Assembly: GCA_020723085.1 (NCBI GenBank)
Contig: DYJN01000032.1
Coordinates: 1 to 44,375 of the forward strand
DNA length: 44,375 bases
Direction: 5' to 3'
DNA from: Arcobacter sp.
Lineage (GTDB): Bacteria; Acidobacteriota; Terriglobia; Bryobacterales; Bryobacteraceae
Part shown: piece by piece, positions 8,537 to 15,494 of the stretch
Layout of the letters: every line of letters starts with the position of its first letter
Position numbering within the stretch: position 1 is the stretch's first letter
Notes under the pieces: model-generated
The model's database searches: none
What the model was told of the DNA's origin: nothing
Seen by the model: the letters and a program-made list of their open reading frames with translations, nothing else
Translations under genes and position numbers: made by a program

Positions 8537-9841
8537 TCAAAGCCCTTTTTCGATCGGCAGCGCCAGCGGCGGCTCGACCATGAATTCGAACGCGGCCATC
8601 TCCTTGAGCGCGGCGCGCACGTCCGCCTCCGGCGCGCCTTCCAGCGTGATGACGAACGGCAGGTTCTGCTTGTCCTGTCCGGGAAGCTGGAGGACGGCGT
8701 CGATGGAGATGGCATGGCGCGCCAGGATCGCCGACAGGTCGCGGATGATGCCGGGGCGGTCCTTGATCCGGAAGCGCAGATACCACGGGCGCACCTGGCG
8801 TCCGATGGGCAGCGGCTCGGCCGCTTCGAGAGTGCGGGCGGCGAAAGGCGGGACGCGGTGCGCGGGCGAGGGGCGCAGCTCGCGCGCCACGCGCATCAGG
8901 TCGCTTGTCACGGCCACGCCCGTGGGCAGCGGGCCGGCGCCGCGGCCATAGTAAAACGTATCGGCGCCGTAGGCGCCCCGCACCCACACGGCGTTGTAGG
9001 CGCCGCGCACGCCGGCCATGATCGCCCTCAGCGGCAGCAGCGACGGCCGTACGCTGGCAAACAGCCCGCCCGCTTCGCGCCGCGCGGCGCACAGCAGCCG
9101 GATGGTGCAGCCAAGCTGCCGCGCGTATTCGAAATCCACCGGCGAGATGCGCCGTATCCCCTCTGTGGGGATCGAGTCCGGCGCGAGGCGCGCGCCGAAG
9201 GCCAACGAGACCAGCAGCACGAGCTTCGAGCGGGCGTCATAGCCGTCGACGTCGGCAGCCGGGTCGGCTTCGGCGTATCCCAGCCTCTGCGCCTCGGCCA
9301 GCACATCCGCAAACGAAGAGCCGTGCTGCTCGATCTCCGTGAGGATGTAGTTGCTGGTGCCGTTGAGGATGCCGAAAAGGGCTTCCACGCGGTCGCCCGC
9401 GATGCCCTCGCGCAGCACGGCGTGAACCGGGATGCCGCCGCAGACGCTGGCTTCCATGGCAAGCGCCGCGCCGCGCGCTTCGGCTTTCCGCCAGAGTTCC
9501 GCCCCGCGCAGCGCGGCGAGTTCCTTGTTCGCCGTCACCACGCTCTTGCCGGCATCGAGGGCGGCTTCGACGATCTCGGCTGCGGCTCCGGTTCCGCCGA
9601 CGAGTTCGGCGACGATCTCGACCTCCGGATGCGCGATCACTTCGCGCCAATCGCTGGTGATGAGGGCGGGCGCGAGCCCCGCCGGCAGGGCGCGCGCCGC
9701 CGGATTGCGGCTGCATACGGCCACGACGCGCAGCCCGAAGCCGAGCTTGCGGGCGATCTCCGCGGCGTTTTCCGCGAGAATGGTAAGTGTTCCCCCTCCC
9801 ACATTGCCGAGGCCGATCATGCCGATGCCGACGTCCTTCAT
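8537..9841 (-). CDS. hom: Homoserine dehydrogenase
   Basis: A 434-residue enzyme reducing aspartate semialdehyde to homoserine with NAD(P)H, the branch point to threonine, methionine and isoleucine. The NAD(P) motif is IGLGNVGGGT (9-18). Catalytic-domain marks are VVTANKELAA, EASVCGGIPV, LNGTSNYILTEI and ADPAADVDGYDARSK. A C-terminal ACT domain (about 350-425, beginning RFRIKDRPGIIRDLSA) gives allosteric feedback, usually by threonine. Size and domain order match the common monofunctional Hom. The ATG at 9841 puts the Rossmann strand at residue 4. There is no Shine-Dalgarno, but TAGACT lies 8 nt upstream, so translation may begin on a nearly leaderless mRNA. Confidence 0.95.
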   Translation of the reverse strand: MKDVGIGMIGLGNVGGGTLTILAENAAEIARKLGFGLRVVAVCSRNPAARALPAGLAPALITSDWREVIAHPEVEIVAELVGGTGAAAEIVEAALDAGKSVVTANKELAALRGAELWRKAEARGAALAMEASVCGGIPVHAVLREGIAGDRVEALFGILNGTSNYILTEIEQHGSSFADVLAEAQRLGYAEADPAADVDGYDARSKLVLLVSLAFGARLAPDSIPTEGIRRISPVDFEYARQLGCTIRLLCAARREAGGLFASVRPSLLPLRAIMAGVRGAYNAVWVRGAYGADTFYYGRGAGPLPTGVAVTSDLMRVARELRPSPAHRVPPFAARTLEAAEPLPIGRQVRPWYLRFRIKDRPGIIRDLSAILARHAISIDAVLQLPGQDKQNLPFVITLEGAPEADVRAALKEMAAFEFMVEPPLALPIEKGL

Positions 9842-9849
9842 AAGAGTTC

Positions 9850-9855
9850 AGTCTA
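9850..9855 (-). promoter_or_regulatory. Candidate -10 element of hom
   Basis: Read on the minus strand, TAGACT is followed by GAACTCTT and the hom ATG. The expected transcription start would be 1-3 nt from the ATG. The arrangement is nearly the same as that before pyrR (TACACT-GAACTCCG-ATG). No -35 is obvious. Confidence 0.4.
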
Positions 9856-9863
9856 GCAGGCGC

Positions 9864-10163
9864 TTGCTGGCGCCCCTGTTCGCTCTCGCGGCGGCGCTCG
9901 GCGCCCGGCAGTTGCCCCCGCTTCCGCCGGAAAGAGAGGAGCCGAAGCGCCTGCCGGACGGGCGGCTGTGGTCGGAAGCCGTGATCAAAGCCAATTACGA
10001 AGCCAATCTGAAGGATCTCGAGCGCATGCGCAGGATCGTTGACTCGGTGCAGCAGGAGATCGGGCAGAGCAAGGGCCACGTTCTCTCCCTCAAGGCGCTG
10101 AAAGAACTGGAAGAGCTCGAGCGGATCTCGAAGCGCGTGCGCGACCGGATGCGGCGGCACTGA
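9864..10163 (+). CDS. Small exported protein, helical, function unknown
   Basis: A protein of about 99 residues. From the TTG at 9864 it begins with a signal-peptide-like stretch (LAPLFALAAALGARQ). A Pro-rich segment follows, then a charged helix of about 65 residues (LKDLERMRRIVDSVQQE, LKALKELEELERISKRVRD). The sequence suggests a small periplasmic coiled-coil protein. An in-frame ATG at 9825 is possible but would overlap the divergent hom start and put an Arg-containing leader before the hydrophobic part. AGCAGG lies just before the TTG. It ends 20 nt before pyrR. No family is recognised. Confidence 0.6.
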   Translation: MLAPLFALAAALGARQLPPLPPEREEPKRLPDGRLWSEAVIKANYEANLKDLERMRRIVDSVQQEIGQSKGHVLSLKALKELEELERISKRVRDRMRRH

Positions 10164-10169
10164 AATTAG

Positions 10170-10175
10170 TACACT
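10170..10175 (+). promoter_or_regulatory. Candidate -10 element of pyrR
   Basis: TACACT is followed by GAACTCCG and the pyrR ATG, leaving 8 nt between the hexamer and the start codon. This would give a leader of only 1-3 nt. With such a short leader there is no room for a PyrR-binding attenuator upstream of pyrR itself. No -35 is evident. Confidence 0.4.
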
Positions 10176-10183
10176 GAACTCCG

Positions 10184-10735
10184 ATGAGCGCAACGCGAGA
10201 AAAAGCTCAGCTGATGAGCGCTTCCGAAATGGACCGCACGCTGGTGCGGCTGGCGCACGAGGTGCTGGAGAAGACAGCCGACCCGGCGAATCTCGCCTTC
10301 ATCGGCATCCGGCGGCGCGGGGTGCCGATGGCCGAGCGCATCGCGCGCAAGATCGAAGCGCTCGAAAAGATTCAGGTCCCCGTGGGCGCCATCGACATCA
10401 CGCTGTACCGGGACGATCTCTCCACGGTGGGGCCGAAGCCCGTTGTCAGCGGCACGCAGATCGACTTTCCGATCACCGGGAAGGACGTAATCCTGATGGA
10501 CGACGTGCTCTACACGGGGCGCACGGTCCGCGCGGCGCTGGACGCGCTGTTCGAGCACGGCCGGCCGGCGCGCGTGCAGCTTCTGGTGATGATCGACCGC
10601 GGCCACCGCGAGCTGCCGATCGAGGCGCAGTTCATCGGCCGCAAAGTGCCCACCTCCTCGCGCGAGATCATCGAAGTGAAATTCGAGGAGATCGACGCCT
10701 TCGAGAAGGTGATGCTGGTCGAGAAGGCCGGCTGA
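10184..10735 (+). CDS. pyrR: Bifunctional pyrimidine regulator / uracil phosphoribosyltransferase
   Basis: A 183-residue PyrR-family phosphoribosyltransferase. It has the PRPP-binding motif DVILMDDVLYTGRT (101-114), the flexible loop near IDITLYRDDLS (70-79) and the RRGVPMAERIA segment (44-54). In Firmicutes PyrR binds pyr mRNA with UMP to promote termination and also converts uracil plus PRPP to UMP. Here it heads pyrR-pyrB-pyrC, with pyrB starting 11 nt after its stop. No terminator/antiterminator pair is visible before pyrR or between pyrR and pyrB, so RNA attenuation cannot be supported from the sequence. The enzyme may act mainly in uracil salvage or bind elsewhere. Confidence 0.93.
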   Translation: MSATREKAQLMSASEMDRTLVRLAHEVLEKTADPANLAFIGIRRRGVPMAERIARKIEALEKIQVPVGAIDITLYRDDLSTVGPKPVVSGTQIDFPITGKDVILMDDVLYTGRTVRAALDALFEHGRPARVQLLVMIDRGHRELPIEAQFIGRKVPTSSREIIEVKFEEIDAFEKVMLVEKAG

Positions 10736-10746
10736 GGAGGCGCGCC

Positions 10747-11658
10747 ATGGGCCGCAGCCTGCTGGGGATCGAGGACCTGGACCGCGCTGGGATCGAGCGC
10801 ATTCTGGACCGCGCCGTGGCCTTCCAGCCGCATGGCGGGCCCACGTTCGCCAAGGTGAACACCTGCACCGGGATGATGGTGGTGAACGCGTTTTTCGAGA
10901 ACTCGACGCGGACGCGCTCGAGCTTCGAGATCGCCGCGCACCGGCTGGGGGCGGACACGCTGTCGATCACCGCGGCGGGGTCGAGCGTGGCGAAGGGCGA
11001 GAGCCTGGTGGACACGCTGAACACGCTGTCGGCGATGCGGCCGTCGGTGATCGTGATGCGCCATCAGGCGTCGGGCGCGCCGCATTTTCTGGCGCGGCAC
11101 CTGTCGACGCCGATCGTGAACGCGGGCGACGGCACGCACGAGCATCCGACGCAGGCGCTGCTGGACGCGCGCACGATTCTGGACCGCTGCGGGCGGCTCG
11201 AGGGGCTGCGCGTGGTGATCATCGGCGACATCCTGCACAGCCGGGTGGCGCGGTCGAACATTTTTCTGCTGTCGAAGTTCGGAGCGAGCGTGGCGCTGTG
11301 CGGACCGCCGGCGCTGCTGCCGCGCGAGATGGCGGCGATGGCGGCGGGCGTCGAGATCGAATACGACATGCGGCGCGCGGTGCGCGGGGCTGACGTGATC
11401 ATGATGCTGCGCGTGCAGCTCGAGCGGATCCACGAGCCGCCGATGCAGGCGGGCGAGTACTTCCGCTTCTACGGGCTGCGGCAGGAACACGTCGATCTGG
11501 CGCACCCGGACGTGATCGTGATGCACCCGGGGCCTTTGAATCGCGGGCGCGAAATTTCGTCCGAGGTGGCCGACTCGCAGCGGTCGATGATCCTGAACCA
11601 GGTGGAGAACGGCGTGCCGGTGCGCATGGCTGTGCTCGAAAGGGTGTTGTTGCCGTGA
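10747..11658 (+). CDS. pyrB: Aspartate carbamoyltransferase catalytic subunit
   Basis: A 303-residue ATCase catalytic chain, which condenses carbamoyl phosphate and aspartate in the second step of pyrimidine synthesis. The carbamoyl-phosphate motif STRTRSSFE (53-61) and HPTQALLD (133-140) are intact. The substrate loop contains VAKGESLVDT (81-90), and the C-terminal aspartate domain carries HPGPLNRG. Length is typical. The ATG follows GGAGG at a spacing of about 5 nt (TGAGGAGGCGCCATG, where the TGA ends pyrR). The stop overlaps the GTG start of pyrC by 4 nt (GTGA), indicating coupling. No pyrI regulatory subunit is present. Confidence 0.96.
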   Translation: MGRSLLGIEDLDRAGIERILDRAVAFQPHGGPTFAKVNTCTGMMVVNAFFENSTRTRSSFEIAAHRLGADTLSITAAGSSVAKGESLVDTLNTLSAMRPSVIVMRHQASGAPHFLARHLSTPIVNAGDGTHEHPTQALLDARTILDRCGRLEGLRVVIIGDILHSRVARSNIFLLSKFGASVALCGPPALLPREMAAMAAGVEIEYDMRRAVRGADVIMMLRVQLERIHEPPMQAGEYFRFYGLRQEHVDLAHPDVIVMHPGPLNRGREISSEVADSQRSMILNQVENGVPVRMAVLERVLLP

Positions 11659-12953
11659 AAAAGCTGCTCATCCGGAATGGCAGGGTGATCTGCCCGGCGA
11701 CGGGGCAGGACGGCATTGCGGACGTGCTGATCGAAGACGGGCGCATTGCCGCCGTGGGGCCGAATCTCACGGCGCCGGGAGCGGACACGCTCGATGCGGC
11801 GGGGCTGGTGGTGGCGCCGGGTTTCATCGACATTCACGTGCACCTGCGCGAGCCCGGATTCACGCACGCCGAGACGATCGCCACGGGATCGCGCGCGGCC
11901 GCCGCCGGCGGCTTCACCACCGTGTGCTGCATGCCGAACACGAACCCGGTGAACGATTCGGCCACGGTGACCACCTACATCGTGGAGAAGGCGCGGCGCG
12001 AGGCGGTGGTGAACGTCTTCCCGATCGGGGCGATTACAAAAGGCAGCGGAGGCGAAGAACTGGCCGCGATCGGCTCCATGGTTGCGGCGGGCGCGGTGGC
12101 GATCAGCGACGATGGCCGCCCGGTGATGAACGCGCGCGTGATGCGGCGCGCGATGGAGACGGCGCGGGCGCTCGACATTCCGGTGATTCAGCACTGCGAG
12201 GACCTGAACCTGTCCGCCGGCGGCGACATGCATGAGTGCGCCGACAGCGTGCGGCTGGGGCTGCGCGGGATACCGGCGGCGGCGGAGGACGTGATGGTGG
12301 CGCGCGACATCCTGCTGGCCGAACTGACCGGCGCGCGCTATCACATCGCTCACATTTCAACAAGGAACGCGGTGGCCATGGCGGGCTTCGCGCGCCGGCG
12401 CGGCCTGCCCGTGACGTGCGAGGCCACGCCCCATCACATCGCTCTGCACACGGGCCACATGCGGCCGTACGATTCCAGCTACAAGATGAAGCCGCCGCTG
12501 CGCGGGCCCGAGCATGTGGAAGCCGTGGTCGAGGGCATCGTCAACGGCGCGGTGGATTGCCTGGTCACGGATCACGCCCCTCACGCCGGCGACGACAAGA
12601 TGCAGGAGTTCGAGCGGTGCCCGTTCGGCATCATCGGGCTGGAAACGGCTCTGGGCATCGCGCTCGAAGTGCTGGTCCACTCCGGGCGCATTCCGCTCAG
12701 CCGGCTGATCGCGCTGTTCACGAGCGAGCCCGCGCGGGTCATCGGCTGGAAGGGCGAGCAGGCGCGCGGGGCGCTGAAGCCCGGTTACGCGGGCGACGTG
12801 ACGGTCTTCCATCCGGAATATCCGTGGACGTACGACGTGAAGAACTCGCTGTCGAAGAGCGCGAACACGCCGTTCAACGGGCGGACGTTCCGGGGCGGTC
12901 CGATCGTGACGGTGGTGGGCGGCGAGATTGTGTGGCGGGCGCCGGGGTTCTGA
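11655..12953 (+). CDS. pyrC: Dihydroorotase
   Basis: A 432-residue class I (PyrC/multifunctional-type) dihydroorotase, which closes carbamoyl aspartate to dihydroorotate. The zinc motif HVHLREPG begins at His61, and the later motifs AITKGSGG, QHCED, HISTRN, EATPHH and TDHAPH carry further metal and catalytic residues. The length fits the active class, unlike the inactive pyrC' companions, which lose these histidines. Translation starts at a GTG overlapping the pyrB stop. This is the last pyr gene in the cluster. carA/B, pyrD, pyrE and pyrF are not in the window. Confidence 0.96.
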   Translation: MKKLLIRNGRVICPATGQDGIADVLIEDGRIAAVGPNLTAPGADTLDAAGLVVAPGFIDIHVHLREPGFTHAETIATGSRAAAAGGFTTVCCMPNTNPVNDSATVTTYIVEKARREAVVNVFPIGAITKGSGGEELAAIGSMVAAGAVAISDDGRPVMNARVMRRAMETARALDIPVIQHCEDLNLSAGGDMHECADSVRLGLRGIPAAAEDVMVARDILLAELTGARYHIAHISTRNAVAMAGFARRRGLPVTCEATPHHIALHTGHMRPYDSSYKMKPPLRGPEHVEAVVEGIVNGAVDCLVTDHAPHAGDDKMQEFERCPFGIIGLETALGIALEVLVHSGRIPLSRLIALFTSEPARVIGWKGEQARGALKPGYAGDVTVFHPEYPWTYDVKNSLSKSANTPFNGRTFRGGPIVTVVGGEIVWRAPGF

Positions 12954-12965
12954 GGCGCGCGCAGG

Positions 12966-13601
12966 TCACAGCGGGCGGATGCGGATATTGCGGAAGGCGA
13001 TTTCGAAGCCCTCGGCTTCCAGTCCGATGTAGCCTTTGCGCAGCGCGGCGCCGGTGAGCGTGCTGACCACGGCGCCGTTGACCGAGAGGGTGATCGTGCC
13101 GCCTTCGGCGCGGATCTCGTAGCGGTTCCACTCGCCGGCGGGCTTGACGCGGTTCTCCGTCATCCGCTCGCGCAGATTGAAGCGGGTCATCTCGCCGTTG
13201 ACGGGGTGGACGCCGAACAGGAAGCCGCCGGCGAGACCGGTCTGCGCCTGATACCAGATTTCGCCGTAGCGGGACAGGCGCACTCCGATGCCGCTGTTGT
13301 ACTTCGTCTCGGCGGGCTTCGGCGTGAAGCGCCACTCCAGCTCGAGCACGAAGTCGCCGAACTCTTTGTCGTAGCGGAGCCACTCGTGACCGCCCTTGCC
13401 GGTGCAGAGGATGGTCTTCGAGGCGGCATCGACCTTCCATTGCATCGTGGGATTCACCGGTCCGGCGGGCGGGATGGGGACGCGGGTCCAGCCCGGCACC
13501 TCCTTGCCGAGCGGCGTGTCCGGCGGCGTCAGGTCGATCCAATCGGCGGCGGCGCACGAGAGAGAAACCAGCAAGGCGGACAGAAACAGGCGAAAGAGCA
13601 T
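12966..13601 (-). CDS. DUF1080 (3-keto-disaccharide hydrolase-like) secreted protein
   Basis: A 211-residue secreted protein with an N-terminal signal peptide (LFRLFLSALLVSLSCAAAD). One concanavalin-like jelly-roll domain of the DUF1080 type follows, which is common in Acidobacteria and Planctomycetes. Typical pieces are FGDFVLELEWRFTPKP, KYNSGIGVRL, GEWNRYEIRAEGGTITLSVNG and the end GYIGLEAEGFEIAFRNIRIRPL. Some DUF1080 proteins hydrolyse 3-keto-glycosides made by Gfo/Idh/MocA dehydrogenases, and others may only bind carbohydrate. The ATG at 13601 begins the signal peptide. A longer frame upstream has no sensible N-terminus. It lies 43 nt downstream of the sugar transporter on the same strand, suggesting joint expression. 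Confidence 0.85.
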   Translation of the reverse strand: MLFRLFLSALLVSLSCAAADWIDLTPPDTPLGKEVPGWTRVPIPPAGPVNPTMQWKVDAASKTILCTGKGGHEWLRYDKEFGDFVLELEWRFTPKPAETKYNSGIGVRLSRYGEIWYQAQTGLAGGFLFGVHPVNGEMTRFNLRERMTENRVKPAGEWNRYEIRAEGGTITLSVNGAVVSTLTGAALRKGYIGLEAEGFEIAFRNIRIRPL

Positions 13602-13644
13602 GACGTCCGGCAATCTATCACAGTGCGCGCGCTTCGCGCCCGTC

Positions 13645-14973
13645 TCACGCGATGCCGAGCTTGTGCTGCATCTCTTCGAGCGTGTGGCCCTTCGTTTCGG
13701 GGAAGAGCGCGAGCACGACAAAGAACTGCACGGCCATCATGACGGCGAACAGCACGAACGGGGCGGCGCCTGAAGAGGCGGCGATGACGGGAAAAATGCC
13801 GCTGATGGCGGCGTTCATCGCCCAGTGGGTGAAGCTGCCGAGGCTTTGGCCTTTGGCGCGTACGCGGGTGGGGAAGATCTCGCTCAGGTAGACCCAGATG
13901 ACGGCGCCCTGAGAGAAGGCGAAGAAGGCGATGAAAGCGACGAGCAGCCAGACGAGCAGCTCCTGGTGGGCGTTGGTGGAGAAGATCCAGGCGACGCCCG
14001 CCAGGCTGGCGGCGCAGCCGATGCTGCCGGCGAGCAGCATGCTCCTGCGGCCGATTCTGTCGATGACGCTCATGGCGATGATGGTGGCGGCGAGGTTGGT
14101 GAAGCCGACGGCCACAGCCTGCAGGTCGCCGGAGACCTTGTCGAAGCCGGCGCGGGCGAAGATGTCGTTGAGGTAATACAGGATGGCGTTGATGCCGCTG
14201 AGCTGGTTGAACATGCCGATGGCGATGGCGAGGAAGACGGGCAGGCGGTATTTGCGCTGGAAGAGCGGCTCGTCGGCATGGCCGTGCTCGGCGTCGATCG
14301 AGGCGACAATATCGGCGAGCTCCTTCTCCCACTCCGGTTCGCCATTGCGTTGAAGCACGCCGCCGGCTTCCTCCACGCGGCGCTTCTTCACGAGCCAGCG
14401 CGGGCTTTCCGGGATCGTGTAGAGCATCAGCAGAAACAGCGCCGCGGGGGCGGCGGCGACGCCGAGTTTCCAGCGCCATTCGGCGTCGCCGAAGCCGCCG
14501 AGCCCGATCAGGTAGTTGGAGAAATACGCGAGCAGGATTCCGAAGACGATGTTGAACTGGAAGAAGCCGACCAAGCGGCCGCGCCAGCGCGCGGGGGCGA
14601 TTTCGGCGATGTACATGGGCCCGAGGACGGACGAGCCGCCGATGGCGAGTCCGGCGAGAAAGCGCGAGACGACGAACGAGGTCCAGTTCCACGCCAGCGC
14701 GCAGCCGAGCGCGGAGAGGAAGTAGAAGACGGCGAGCAGGCGCAGGCTGGCGCGCCGCCCGTAACGGTCGCCGGGAATTCCGGCGAACATGGCGCCGATG
14801 ATGGTGCCATAGAGGGCGCTTGCAACGGTGAAGCCGAGCATGCCGGGGGAGAGCGAAAACAGTTGCTGGAGGGCGCTGGTCGCTCCGGCGATGACGGCGG
14901 TATCGAAACCGAACAGGAGCCCGCCGAGGGCGGCGACGACGGTGGACTTGACGAGGGTAACGTTGAGTCGCAT
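13645..14973 (-). CDS. Sugar porter family MFS transporter
   Basis: A 442-residue, 12-helix major facilitator of the sugar porter family, probably a sugar:H+ symporter in the inner membrane. Visible signatures are GGLLFGFDTAVIAG in helix 1, GDRYGRR in the first cytoplasmic loop, PESPRWLVKK after helix 6, the sugar-contact motif NQLSGINAILYY in helix 7, DRIGRR, and PETKG near the C-terminus. The ATG at 14973 (MRLNVTLVKS) puts helix 1 at a normal distance. An in-frame ATG at 15006 would add 11 residues, and neither has a strong ribosome site. It is followed on the same strand by the DUF1080 gene. The substrate sugar cannot be told. Confidence 0.93.
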   Translation of the reverse strand: MRLNVTLVKSTVVAALGGLLFGFDTAVIAGATSALQQLFSLSPGMLGFTVASALYGTIIGAMFAGIPGDRYGRRASLRLLAVFYFLSALGCALAWNWTSFVVSRFLAGLAIGGSSVLGPMYIAEIAPARWRGRLVGFFQFNIVFGILLAYFSNYLIGLGGFGDAEWRWKLGVAAAPAALFLLMLYTIPESPRWLVKKRRVEEAGGVLQRNGEPEWEKELADIVASIDAEHGHADEPLFQRKYRLPVFLAIAIGMFNQLSGINAILYYLNDIFARAGFDKVSGDLQAVAVGFTNLAATIIAMSVIDRIGRRSMLLAGSIGCAASLAGVAWIFSTNAHQELLVWLLVAFIAFFAFSQGAVIWVYLSEIFPTRVRAKGQSLGSFTHWAMNAAISGIFPVIAASSGAAPFVLFAVMMAVQFFVVLALFPETKGHTLEEMQHKLGIA

Positions 14974-15006
14974 GAGAATGAGCCGGGTCAGCGGCAAATC
15001 TATCAT

Positions 15007-15494
15007 TGCGGGGAGGGGCTGGACAAGCGGGGGGTGGCCGGGGTGGCGGGTGTCCTTGTAAGATATTGAAAAACAACGGCTTATTGGATCTTAGGTTCGT
15101 TTCGTAATTTTCCGTCCTGGTGCAGGGCGGCGGGGAAGGGCTGCCGGCGGCGGAGAGCCGGAGGGCGGCGCAATTGTTGAGCCGGTCAGAGTTGCCGGGT
15201 CTCCGGTTCGTTTCGCAATTTTCGCCGACGGCGGCTGGATGCGGCACGCGGCGTCCGGGCACGCGGCGGGGCGGCTTTTCTTCCGGCGGCTTGGAAGTGT
15301 TCCGGTTCGTTTTGGCCATGGAGAAGGGGTGGAGAGGAGCGGCGGCTGCGCGGTTTGCGGGGCGGGAGTCCGTCATCGGGGCATGGATGGCGCGGGGCAG
15401 CGAGCCGGCGGGGACGCGGCGCCAGAAGTGATTCAGAACACGGTTCAGAAAGAGCTGGAGGCGCCGTGATGCGGCTAGCGTGGGGGCGCGGGGC
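15007..15494. other. Intergenic region, no gene supported
   Basis: This 488-bp stretch separates the sugar transporter from the GH65-like gene, both on the minus strand. Short open frames here have no ribosome site or recognisable sequence. The content is a set of short direct repeats (listed separately) and an AT-rich patch at 15058-15095. No clear terminator for the hydrolase gene is visible beyond its stop at 15495. Confidence 0.6.
15094..15315. repeat. Spaced direct repeats with core GGTTCGTTTCGYAATTTTC
   Basis: The 19-nt core occurs at 15094-15112 (Y=T) and 15205-15223 (Y=C), 111 bp apart. A shorter form, GGTTCGTTTTGG, lies at about 15304-15315. On the opposite strand the two full copies read as GAAAATTRCGAAACGAACC. 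The core is AT-rich within a very GC-rich spacer. There is no coding explanation in either direction. It may be a dispersed intergenic repeat family, which this window alone cannot prove. Confidence 0.6.

Noticed and set aside
13825-15069. A 414-codon plus-strand frame opposite the sugar transporter
   Set aside because: The product is Gly/Ala/Glu/Asp-rich low-complexity sequence antisense to a clear 12-helix MFS protein.
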